NCBI GenBank assembly: GCA_002500505.1
Contig: DLRM01000038.1
Coordinates: forward strand, 477 to 27,202
DNA from: Planctomycetes bacterium UBA7888
Lineage (GTDB): Bacteria; Planctomycetota; UBA1135
Direction: 5' to 3'
DNA length: 26,726 nt
Both the position numbers and the translations under genes were made by a program. Positions 15,789 through 23,057 of the stretch are shown here, one piece after another. Under the pieces are notes generated by a model, which did not search any database, was not told the origin of the DNA, and saw only the letters and a program-made list of their open reading frames with translations. The first letter of the stretch is position 1. Each line of letters opens with the position of its first letter.

Positions 15789-16435
15789 TTCCAATCCTCA
15801 ACTCGAAGGGTGCGATCTAGTCGGCTTGCAAGAGACTCGTTATGTGTCGCGCAAATTACTGTTATGGATTCGTTCTCTGCGGTCGTCAACAATAGGTCAA
15901 AAATGGAGTCGGAAGTTTGGGGGTCGAGCGCGCCCGTGGGCTCGTCGGCCAAAACAACCTTGGGACGATTCACAAGTGCGCGCGCAAGCGCAACCCTTGC
16001 CTGTTGGCCCACCGAAAGCTGACTCGGGTAATGCTCGGCTCGATCGGAAAGCCCCAAGGATTCGAGCAATTCTAGTACGTGCTCTCGGTCGGGCTTCCGA
16101 CCAGTAAAGGAGGCGCCAAGTTCAATATTTTCAAGCGCGCTAAAGCCATCCAATAAATGGAAAGATTGGAACATGCACCCGCAATTGTCCGCACGGAAAC
16201 GATCGCGGGCGTGCTCGGAGAGCTGGCAAATATCCGTCCCATCAATTTCAATGGAGCCGCTCTCGGGCAAAACAAGGCCGCTCACTAGGTTCAAGAGGGT
16301 AGTTTTCCCTGAACCCGACGCCCCCACCAAGGCAACGCGTTCGCCGGCCAAGATTTGAAGCTCGTCAATGGAAAGAACCGGTAAAGCGACCCCTTCGCGT
16401 TGAAAGGTCTTGCGGACTTGGCTGAGGCGAATCAT
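15785..16435 (-). CDS. ABC transporter ATP-binding protein (LolD/MacB type)
   Basis: This 216-residue ATPase has every ABC motif: Walker A GASGSGKT (38-45), the Q-loop CMFQSFHLL, signature LSVGQQARVALARAL, Walker B VVLADEPTGALD and the H-loop CATHNES. Size and sequence fit the LolD/MacB/FtsE group that partners FtsX-type permeases. Its TGA overlaps the permease ATG, so the pair is co-translated. It is the first gene of the leftward operon that continues to about 8586 with gaps of no more than 35 bases. No Shine-Dalgarno is visible upstream of the ATG at 16435. Confidence 0.94.
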   Translation of the reverse strand: MIRLSQVRKTFQREGVALPVLSIDELQILAGERVALVGASGSGKTTLLNLVSGLVLPESGSIEIDGTDICQLSEHARDRFRADNCGCMFQSFHLLDGFSALENIELGASFTGRKPDREHVLELLESLGLSDRAEHYPSQLSVGQQARVALARALVNRPKVVLADEPTGALDPQTSDSIFDLLLTTAENESITVICATHNESLASRLDRTLRVEDWK

Positions 16436-16445
16436 GAGTTAAAAA

Positions 16446-16459
16446 CAGGGGGAACCCTG
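16446..16459. repeat. Short inverted repeat in the divergent promoter region
   Basis: CAGGG-GGAA-CCCTG is a perfect 5-bp inverted repeat with a 4-base centre, ten bases upstream of the ABC ATPase start in the region between divergent genes. It could be a regulator site or a 5' leader hairpin. There is no T run, so it is not a terminator. The arms are short and chance occurrence is possible. Confidence 0.25.
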
Positions 16460-16533
16460 CCCCGGAGGCCGGTTGGCGTGGCAGGTTATCGGTAGAATAC
16501 GAGGCCTTCTTCTCTCTTTCAGCTTCCAAAATC

Positions 16534-18579
16534 ATGAGCGCTTACAACATTCGTCAATACGCCGTCATAGGCGCCGGAAATATGGGCTCCGGCATCGCCC
16601 AAAAAATCGCAACTGAGGGCCACCCTGTTCTTCTGGTGGACGTAAATGAAGATGCCGCCAACACTGGACTGGAGCGCATCCGCACTCTCCTCCAAAAAGG
16701 GGTTGAGCGGGGCGTGTTCAAACCAGAAAAAGTGGAGCGCATCCTCGGAAATGTCACCCCCACCGCGGACTGGAGTCAACTTGCTGACGCCGATATCGTT
16801 ATTGAGGCCGTTTTTGAAGATCTTGAGGTGAAGCGGGACGTGTTCAGGCGCCTTGGCGATGTTTGCAAGCCTGACGCCATTTTGGGCACGAACACTTCTT
16901 CGTTTCTGGTAAAGGACGTGGCCTCCGTGACCACAAACCCTGAGCGAGTCGTGGGCTTGCATTATTTCTATCACCCCGCCATGAATCGCCTTGTCGAAGT
17001 CATTGAACATGAAACGACCGACCCTGCCGCCTTTGATGCTGCGTGGGCAGCCCAAGAGGCCATTGGCAAAACGCCAATTCGGTCTGCTGACGCACCTGGC
17101 TTTGTTGTAAACCGCTACTTTGTCCCTTGGATTAACGAATCGGTTCGTCTGTTAGATGAAGGAGTTGCCGACATTCCTACTATCGAGTGGGCGGCTAAAA
17201 AATGTTTCGGTGTTGGCATGGGACCCTTTCAGCTAATGAATGTGACTGGTGTTCCCATCAGCATGCATGCGGCAAACACTCTAGGGCACACCCTGCACGG
17301 CTTTTATGCTCCCGCAAAAGGGCTGTGCGACCAAGTTGAAAAAGGAGAAGACTGGGATTTTGATGGTAAGGCCGATGAATCAAAATACAACGCCATCGCC
17401 GACCGTTTGATGGGTGTCACTTTTTACGTTGCCGCACAGCTTGTTCACGAAAGTGTGGGCTCGGTGGAGGACACCGACATCGGTGCGCGGGTTGGGCTGC
17501 GCTGGCCAATGGGCCCCTTCCAAATGATTAATAAGGCTGGAGTAGAACGTGCCGCCGCTCTTGCTGAAGCGGTCGTGGTCAGCCATGGCCTTGAGGTCCC
17601 CTATCTCATTGCAAACTCTGGTGACCGCAGAATTCATATTTCCATGGTGAACTACGAAGAGTCAGAGAATCTCGCCCTAGTGAAATTTAGTCGGCCTGAC
17701 TCTTTAAACGCCCTCAATGTTCAGGTTGGCCTTCAACTTATGACTGCGATTGAAAGAGCGCGGGTTAGTGGAAAGTCGGGGCTTGTTTTCCAGGGCACAG
17801 GGAAAGCATTCGTTGCTGGAGCGGACATTAAGTTCTTTGTGGATAATCTCGAACGCAACACATTCGAGCCCATCTATCACTTCGCCCGCGTTGGACACGA
17901 TTGTTTCCGGACAATGAGCGGAAAACGTCAGCCCACCATTGCTCGCGTTCAGGGCTTATGTCTTGGCGGTGGCGCAGAGCTTTCCGGCGCTTGCGATTTT
18001 GTAGTCTGCTCCCCAAAAGCTAGTTTTGGCTTCCCAGAAACAGGGATTGGCATTATTCCTGGGCTTGGAGGGACTCAGCGCCTTCCTCGCCGAATCGGTC
18101 TCCCGCTGGCAAAGTGGATGATTTACACCGGGCAAATCGTAGACGCAAATGCCGCTGTTGAAATTGGTTTAGCTGATGCCCTGGTTCCGTTTGCTGAACT
18201 CGACGCCACGTGCGCAGAGTTCGTTAAGCGTGGCCGCCAATCCGGTCGCACCACCCCGGTCACTGCGCCGGACACTCGTTGGCAATCTCTTTGGGATTTC
18301 TTCTCTAGCTACAGCGTGAGCGACATCATGAGCGGCGTTGTAGATACTGGCGGAGATGCCCAAGTTGAAAAATCCGTTAAGCGAATGTCGCAGAAATCGT
18401 ACCACGCTTTGCTCGCCGCCGAGGGGATGCTGAATGCAACCGTGGACATGGAAATTGAAGCTGGCCTGGACATGGAGCTCGACCATTTGCGCGAAGTTTT
18501 TCTACATCCTGACGCCCTAGAGGGCATGAAATCTCTCTTAGAGGGTCGTCGCCCTGAATTTGAGGCCGTAACGGCATAG
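16534..18579 (+). CDS. Bifunctional 3-hydroxyacyl-CoA dehydrogenase/enoyl-CoA hydratase
   Basis: This 681-residue fusion catalyses two steps of beta-oxidation (hydration of enoyl-CoA and NAD-dependent oxidation of 3-hydroxyacyl-CoA). The dehydrogenase comes first: NAD site VIGAGNMGSGIAQ, catalytic region VGLHYFYHPAMNRLVEVIEH, then two 3HCDH C-terminal repeats (ADAPGFVVNRYF; RVGLRWPMGPFQM). The crotonase domain follows from about residue 365, with oxyanion-hole segment FVAGADIKFF and both catalytic glutamates present (GGGAELSGACD; FPETGIGIIPGLGGTQRL). The end HPDALEGMKSLLEGRRPEF is the usual crotonase tail. This order is the reverse of E. coli FadB and like that of archaeal fusion enzymes. No thiolase gene is adjacent. 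Confidence 0.93.
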   Translation: MSAYNIRQYAVIGAGNMGSGIAQKIATEGHPVLLVDVNEDAANTGLERIRTLLQKGVERGVFKPEKVERILGNVTPTADWSQLADADIVIEAVFEDLEVKRDVFRRLGDVCKPDAILGTNTSSFLVKDVASVTTNPERVVGLHYFYHPAMNRLVEVIEHETTDPAAFDAAWAAQEAIGKTPIRSADAPGFVVNRYFVPWINESVRLLDEGVADIPTIEWAAKKCFGVGMGPFQLMNVTGVPISMHAANTLGHTLHGFYAPAKGLCDQVEKGEDWDFDGKADESKYNAIADRLMGVTFYVAAQLVHESVGSVEDTDIGARVGLRWPMGPFQMINKAGVERAAALAEAVVVSHGLEVPYLIANSGDRRIHISMVNYEESENLALVKFSRPDSLNALNVQVGLQLMTAIERARVSGKSGLVFQGTGKAFVAGADIKFFVDNLERNTFEPIYHFARVGHDCFRTMSGKRQPTIARVQGLCLGGGAELSGACDFVVCSPKASFGFPETGIGIIPGLGGTQRLPRRIGLPLAKWMIYTGQIVDANAAVEIGLADALVPFAELDATCAEFVKRGRQSGRTTPVTAPDTRWQSLWDFFSSYSVSDIMSGVVDTGGDAQVEKSVKRMSQKSYHALLAAEGMLNATVDMEIEAGLDMELDHLREVFLHPDALEGMKSLLEGRRPEFEAVTA

Positions 18580-18633
18580 TTCGAGCCAACACAGCCAACA
18601 CCTTTTCCTTTTTGGGGTTATCCTAGGAGTGTC

Positions 18634-19851
18634 ATGACGTTTGCCCTCTTTCTTCTTGCCCTTCCCCAACAGGTTCTCCTTAGTGAGGACTTTTCCTCTG
18701 GTGTCCCGCCTACTGGCTGGGTGGAGCTGAATAACGGAAATTCCGTCGGGTGGGATCCTGGTAGTTTAAATGGCACTGCCGCCTTCCATAATGATGACTC
18801 TGGGTACAACGATAACGCAATTTTTAGCCCGCCAATTGACGCGAGCGGCGTTACTCAGGTCGGCCTTCATTTCGATCAGTTGGTAACGTTCGCCTCTTGG
18901 AGAGATCATCACTACATTGATGTTTCCCTTGATAATGGAGTGACCTTTGTCAATGTTGCCGACGACCTTTCTGGTGACGGCCTTAGCTCGGTTGTTGTTG
19001 ATCTATCAAGCTATGCGGGTGTCAATGGCGTAAACATCTCTTTCCATTACACGGGAGATTACGCTTCGGAGTGGACCGTGGACGATGTTGTTGTTTCAGA
19101 CTCTTTAACTCCGCCGCCGCCATCTATTTTGGGCACGGCAGTCAATCCAGCAAATGGTCATACATATCACCTGCTGGATTCTTCGACTTGGACCGTTGCG
19201 GAAGCCAATGCCGTCATTTTGGGCGGACACTTGGCTACAGTCCGAAGCCAAGCAGAGAATGATTGGATATGGGCCACTTTTGGAAATTATGGCGCCCAAG
19301 ATCGCGATCTTTGGATTGGCCTTAATGACGAAGCCGTAGAGGGCACCTTTGTGTGGTCCTCTGGGGATCCCAGCAGCTTCCGCTATTGGGCGGCAGGCCA
19401 GCCTGACAACAACGGTGGCAATGAAAATTATGTACACATTGGTGAACTGAACACGGACCAATGGAATGACATGTTCGACGCTGCAAGCACCTCGTGGAGC
19501 CCGGGCTACTACGGAGTCGTCGAAATTGGCGGCGGGACAGGAGGCCCCTCAATGGCTGTAACAAATCTCGTTGCTGGACAAACCGCTCAGGTTGACTTTT
19601 CCAACTGCACAGCAAATGGTGTTGTTTACTTTGTTTGGTCAGTCGTGGGCGGCGGCCCCGTTAACACACCTTTCGGAACAGGCTATGTTAGCCCGCCTTT
19701 CAACATCATTCGTCTTACAGCAGACGCGAATGGAAATACAAATATTTCGAAGCTCGTTCCCTCCGGGTTAACTGGTTGGAATATCTGGTTCCATGGAGCC
19801 GATGCTGGGAGCGCAACGATGTTGAATTCCTTGGCGTTAGTTATTGGTTAA
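18634..19851 (+). CDS. Secreted C-type lectin protein, QPD type (first of tandem pair)
   Basis: This 405-residue protein has a short signal peptide (MTFALFLLALPQQ), then three parts. Residues about 18-155 form a jelly-roll of the cleaved-adhesin/MAM-like type (EDFSSGVPPTGW, RDHHYIDVSLDNG, YASEWTVDDVVV). Residues about 174-298 are a C-type lectin domain (HTYHLLDSSTWTVAEANAV, LWIGLNDEAVEGTFVW) with the calcium/sugar motif QPD (256-258), associated with galactose binding, and WND (277-279). Residues about 303-405 are the C-terminal module shared with the next gene and the gene at 1-746. A GGAG lies 8 bases before the ATG. The role is inferred to be extracellular glycan binding. Confidence 0.9.
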   Translation: MTFALFLLALPQQVLLSEDFSSGVPPTGWVELNNGNSVGWDPGSLNGTAAFHNDDSGYNDNAIFSPPIDASGVTQVGLHFDQLVTFASWRDHHYIDVSLDNGVTFVNVADDLSGDGLSSVVVDLSSYAGVNGVNISFHYTGDYASEWTVDDVVVSDSLTPPPPSILGTAVNPANGHTYHLLDSSTWTVAEANAVILGGHLATVRSQAENDWIWATFGNYGAQDRDLWIGLNDEAVEGTFVWSSGDPSSFRYWAAGQPDNNGGNENYVHIGELNTDQWNDMFDAASTSWSPGYYGVVEIGGGTGGPSMAVTNLVAGQTAQVDFSNCTANGVVYFVWSVVGGGPVNTPFGTGYVSPPFNIIRLTADANGNTNISKLVPSGLTGWNIWFHGADAGSATMLNSLALVIG

Positions 19852-19853
19852 AA

Positions 19854-21074
19854 ATGTTCGTCCCCTTCTTGCTTGTTGCCGCTCAACAAGTATGGCTTGA
19901 AGAGGATTTTTCCTCTGGCGTTCCGCCAACGGGCTGGGACGAGCAAATCAATAGCGCCAATGCAGGATGGGAGAAGGGCTCCTTTGTGGGAGATAGCGCT
20001 TATCACAATGACTTTACAACTGTAAGTGATAACTATTTAGTAACCCCTGCGATGGACTTTTCCTTGGCCAGTGAAGTTTGGCTGCACTGGGACCAATACA
20101 ACAAATATACTCAATACCGCGACCATCACTACATTGCAGCATCATTAGATGACGGCCTGACGTGGATCCGTATCGGGGAAGACGTAGCCAAAGATGGCAA
20201 TTGCTCCTGGTCAGTCGACCTTTCGGCCGCCGCTGGTTTTTCCTCTGTGCGGTTTGCGTTTGAGTACACGGGACAATTTTCCTCGCAATGGACTATTGAC
20301 AACGTCTCCGTCACAGACTCTATTGAGCCACCGGCGCCGCCAATTGTTAGCACTGTTGCGCACCCAACAAATGGCCAAACTTACCACCTTCTGGCTCCAT
20401 CTACTTGGGACGCGGCCGAAGGCGCCGCCAAAGCCTTGGGCGGACATCTCGTTGAGATTAATGACGCCGCTGAAAACAGTTGGGTCCAATCCACCTTCGG
20501 CACGGGAACGGATTTGTGGATTGGCCTTAATGATGTCTCGATTGAGGGAACATTTTTCTGGTCGGTCGGCAGACTCCCAAGCTATACAAATTGGGCCCTA
20601 TTCGAACCAAACCACCTTACAAATATTTCTCCCCTAGGAGAGCAATTCGTTGCCATGCACGGTTCTGGAGGCCCTTTCCCTGGCAAGTGGTACGACTACC
20701 ACCGAACCACTTTGAACAATCCGTCTGGCTACTTGTGCGGCGTTGCAGAAATTCCAATTACGCCAGGCCCGACACTTTCGGTTGCCAATCTGCTCGGAGG
20801 CCAAACGTGCACTGTGCGGGTTACTGGTGGCACCCCGAATAATGTTGCCGTCTTTTCCTATTCGCTCGTTGGCGGAGGGCCAACCCCCACCCTTTACGGA
20901 CCAGTTCTTCTCACGGCACCCTTCAATATTCTTCCAATCAGTTTAGGTGCGTCAGGTGCAGGGAGCTACTCCGCGCAAGTTCCTGTTCCAGCAACTGGAA
21001 AGCATATTTGGCTTCATGGGGCCGACGCAGCCTCAACAACTTTGTTGAACGCTCTCTCCTTGACGATCGGCTAA
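19854..21074 (+). CDS. Secreted C-type lectin protein, EPN type (second of tandem pair)
   Basis: This 406-residue paralogue of the preceding gene has the same plan: signal peptide (MFVPFLLVAAQQ), jelly-roll domain (EDFSSGVPPTGWDEQ, RDHHYIAASLDDG, SSQWTIDNVSVTD), C-type lectin domain (QTYHLLAPSTWDAAEGAAK, LWIGLNDVSIEGTFFW) and the shared C-terminal module ending WLHGADAAST. Its sugar motif is EPN (251-253), associated with mannose-type binding, and WND is replaced by WYD. The ATG at 19854 lies 2 bases after the previous stop; an earlier in-frame start would add residues without signal character. The 3' end overlaps the convergent nuclease gene by 42 bases. Confidence 0.9.
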   Translation: MFVPFLLVAAQQVWLEEDFSSGVPPTGWDEQINSANAGWEKGSFVGDSAYHNDFTTVSDNYLVTPAMDFSLASEVWLHWDQYNKYTQYRDHHYIAASLDDGLTWIRIGEDVAKDGNCSWSVDLSAAAGFSSVRFAFEYTGQFSSQWTIDNVSVTDSIEPPAPPIVSTVAHPTNGQTYHLLAPSTWDAAEGAAKALGGHLVEINDAAENSWVQSTFGTGTDLWIGLNDVSIEGTFFWSVGRLPSYTNWALFEPNHLTNISPLGEQFVAMHGSGGPFPGKWYDYHRTTLNNPSGYLCGVAEIPITPGPTLSVANLLGGQTCTVRVTGGTPNNVAVFSYSLVGGGPTPTLYGPVLLTAPFNILPISLGASGAGSYSAQVPVPATGKHIWLHGADAASTTLLNALSLTIG

Positions 21075-21980
21075 TCCGTTTGCGCCTTCGCAAATTTCGC
21101 GGAAGCGGCACCGATTGCAGGCTTCTGGCGCGCCTGTTGTCGGCCAATCTTCCAGTACTGCAGGGTCTTCGTCGGGGTCATAATGAATGTCGCGCATCTC
21201 GCGGAGAGAGTTCGACATAACATCTTGCGCTTCAGATAATCGCTCCAGGGTAATGGGTATTTCTTTCACATCCCCAGTCGCAAGGTAGGATGCATAAAGG
21301 CGAATTTTTTCCGGCTCGATTCCCCATTTTTCACAAGCGTAAAGCGCATAAGTGAGAAGCTGAAAATCATCTTCCTGCCGTGGCCGTCCAGTCTTCCAGT
21401 CCCATATGTGAGCAGTTTGGTCTTCGTCGAGGTACGCAAAATCTGGAACTGCATAGACCTTGACCCCCATAAACTGATAGGAATCAAGAGCTTCAACAGA
21501 ACGCCAAGAGTCGGGGTGAGCTCTGCGAACAGGCTCTAAGGTTGGTGATTTAAAAAAATTGTCTGCGCAAACCTCGAATAGTTGGCGAACCCGGTCGGTG
21601 CGCTCCTTGGAAACCTCTATTCCAAAGTGGTGCTCTTCTAAGTGAGTTAACTTATTGGGTCGTGTTTTCCAAGCGTCGGTGGAAGACTGCCGCCAACCTT
21701 CCCGGAAAAGTTCCCGAGCTTCTTCAAAAAGTTCCTCCTGGCTCATATCGGTCCCTGCCTTTTTGTGCTGGAACCACTTCTCAATTGCCGCGTGGACACA
21801 ACTGCCAGCGAAGGCCGGGATTGAGTCTAGTTGCTTCAGGACCATTGCTTGGTATTTTTCCCCTCGCGGCTCCTCGCCCCACCAATTCCAGGCTCGGTAC
21901 CGTGCATACCAGTTCTCGCGCCTACAGCGCTCAAATTCCCGCGCCCTCGACGCGGACCAAGAAAGTTCGTGCTTCATCAT
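21033..21980 (-). CDS. PD-(D/E)XK nuclease with Fe-S cysteines (RecB/AddB/Cas4-like)
   Basis: This 315-residue protein has the RecB-family nuclease core: PDFAYLDEDQTAHIWDWKTG (the PD, D and DWK catalytic elements) followed by FQLLTYALYACEKWG. An N-terminal Cys (C19 in FERCRRENWYARY) and a C-terminal C-x2-C-x5-C (CNRCRFREIC) match the four-cysteine [4Fe-4S] clasp of AddB and Cas4 nucleases. No helicase domain is fused and no helicase or cas gene is adjacent, so it is a stand-alone member likely acting in DNA repair. It starts with ATGATG at 21980, 20 bases from the divergent thioredoxin-like gene. The last residues after the Fe-S motif lie in the overlap with the lectin gene. Confidence 0.88.
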   Translation of the reverse strand: MMKHELSWSASRAREFERCRRENWYARYRAWNWWGEEPRGEKYQAMVLKQLDSIPAFAGSCVHAAIEKWFQHKKAGTDMSQEELFEEARELFREGWRQSSTDAWKTRPNKLTHLEEHHFGIEVSKERTDRVRQLFEVCADNFFKSPTLEPVRRAHPDSWRSVEALDSYQFMGVKVYAVPDFAYLDEDQTAHIWDWKTGRPRQEDDFQLLTYALYACEKWGIEPEKIRLYASYLATGDVKEIPITLERLSEAQDVMSNSLREMRDIHYDPDEDPAVLEDWPTTGAPEACNRCRFREICEGANGLADRQGESVQQSC

Positions 21981-21987
21981 TTTGCCG

Positions 21988-21993
21988 TATAGT
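21988..21993 (+). promoter_or_regulatory. Possible -10 element (TATAGT) for the thioredoxin-like gene
   Basis: TATAGT matches TATAAT at five of six positions and ends seven bases before the ATG at 22001, so transcription would begin at or beside the start codon. No strong -35 partner is visible and no Shine-Dalgarno precedes the ATG. The 20-bp gap to the divergent nuclease gene must serve both genes. Confidence 0.4.
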
Positions 21994-22000
21994 AACCAAC

Positions 22001-22975
22001 ATGAAACAGCTCCTTCTACCCCTTATTCTTGTCGGCGCCATGGGGCCCGATATTTCGGCTCAGTTGAGCCAGGGTTGGGCGCCAGAAATCGAGGTGAAGT
22101 CTTGGATGAACAATCCGCCCGGGACCAGTCTGGAAGATTTACGGGGCCGCGTTGTCTTTCTTGAGTTTTGGGCAACTTGGTGAGGCCCTTGTATTAGCAG
22201 CATGCCACATCTCGTTGAGGTGTGGAAAGAATACGCCCCCCAGGGGCTCGCCCTGCTTGCTTTAACTGATGAATCCGCAAAAATCGTTGAAGGTGGGCTT
22301 GAGCGCAAAGGCGTCAAAGTGCCCGAGTACCCCATTGGGTGTGCCACCCGATCAGGAAACGCTTACGGTGTCCGGGGAATACCGGCTGCATTTTTATTGA
22401 ACTACGACGGCGAAATTGTTTGGCAAGGCCACCCAGGTGGGGATGGATGGGTCAAACTTTTGCCAGAACTCCTCGCTGAGGCTGCCGATGCGGGCCCTAT
22501 CTGGGATCCTGGCGAGCGCGACGACGCTCTTGCCAAGGCTGTTGCGGCCGCAAAGGAAGGAAAGTTGCGAGACGCAAAGGTAGAAGCCGATCGGGCTGCG
22601 AAGAAAGAACCACTGAAGGCAAAACAATTTTTGGTGGATCTTGAAGCAACGGCAAAGCGGCGACTTGACCGCGGCAACATGATTGCAAACAAGTTTAAAC
22701 CTCAGGAAGCCTTGAATTATTTCAATGTCCAAATTAGCGCATTTAAAGGAAGTGGCCTGGAAAAAGAAATGGTGGCCGCCGCAAAGGCAATCAAGGCAGA
22801 CAAGGACAATAAAACGATTTTGGGTTTAGATAAAAAGCGCCTTCAGGCCGTTGATGCCCTTCGAGAGGGGGACCGAAAAAAGGCCCTCAAGGATCTCAGG
22901 TCTCTCGTAAAGAAAGCGAAAGGTACCGACATTGAGGATGTTGTGAAGGAAACTTACGAAAAAGCGCGAGGATAG
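22001..22975 (+). CDS. Selenocysteine-containing thioredoxin-fold protein (in-frame TGA recoded)
   Basis: One frame runs from the ATG at 22001 to TAG at 22975 (324 aa), interrupted only by TGA at 22181-22183 (codon 61). The signal peptide is MKQLLLPLILVGAMGPDISAQ. A TlpA/AhpC-TSA-type thioredoxin domain follows (about 25-160): RVVFLEFWATW, then the TGA, then GPC, so the active site reads W-U-G-P-C where homologues have WCGPC. Downstream fold elements are intact, including GVRGIPAAFLLNYDGEIVW with the cis-proline. The C-terminal half (about 165-324) is a Lys/Ala-rich helical region of unknown role. A SECIS-like hairpin lies just after the TGA. Because the frame and domain are conserved on both sides, recoding is much more likely than a mutation. 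A gene caller would give fragments ending at 22183 and starting at 22202. Confidence 0.87.
22181..22183 (+). other. In-frame UGA selenocysteine codon
   Basis: The TGA follows ACT TGG and precedes GGC CCT TGT, replacing the first active-site cysteine codon of a thioredoxin CGPC motif. Several genes in this window use TGA as a real stop (for example at 1195, 5375 and 7711), and RF2 is encoded at 24592-25686. Confidence 0.85.
22191..22234 (+). promoter_or_regulatory. Bacterial SECIS-like stem-loop
   Basis: An upper stem of 9 pairs (CCACATCTC at 22205-22213 with GAGGTGTGG at 22217-22225, one T-G wobble) closes a 3-nt loop GTT at 22214-22216. A lower stem of 5 pairs (GTATT 22191-22195 with AATAC 22230-22234) surrounds it across an internal loop. 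The apical loop begins 30 nt after the TGA and its first base is G, which fits the published bacterial SECIS rules (loop 3-14 nt, stem 4-16 bp, 16-37 nt from UGA, G in the first two loop bases). The element would bind SelB. It lies inside coding sequence, as usual for bacteria. Confidence 0.78.
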
Positions 22976-22988
22976 GCCAACATCTAAT

Positions 22989-23026
22989 AAAAAAGTGGGG
23001 AGGCAAAAATGCTTCCCCACTTTTTT
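22989..23026. terminator. Bidirectional rho-independent terminator
   Basis: Perfect 13-bp arms (AAAAAAGTGGGGA and TCCCCACTTTTTT) extend inward by G-T, G-C and C-G pairs around an AAAAAT loop. The T run on one side and A run on the other make it work in both directions, ending the selenoprotein gene (+) and purH (-). A second small hairpin, GTTGCA-GAG-TGCAAC at 23027-23041, lies between it and the purH stop. Confidence 0.93.
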
Positions 23027-23057
23027 GTTGCAGAGTGCAACAATTTGACTCCAAGCG

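Noticed and set aside
16446..16459. Terminator hairpin
   Set aside because: There is no T run on either side and it lies between divergent starts, where no transcript ends.
21033..21980. Part of a CRISPR-Cas system because of the Cas4-like nuclease
   Set aside because: No repeat-spacer array and no other cas genes are visible; the protein fits stand-alone RecB/AddB-type nucleases equally well.
22181..22183. UGA reassigned to tryptophan
   Set aside because: TGA ends several genes here and an intact RF2 gene is present; the site needs Cys/Sec, not Trp, and Trp is already encoded by TGG just before.
22001..22975. Two separate genes, or a pseudogene broken by a nonsense mutation
   Set aside because: The frame is identical on both sides, the TGA sits exactly at an active-site Cys codon, fold elements continue, and a SECIS-like hairpin follows at the right distance.
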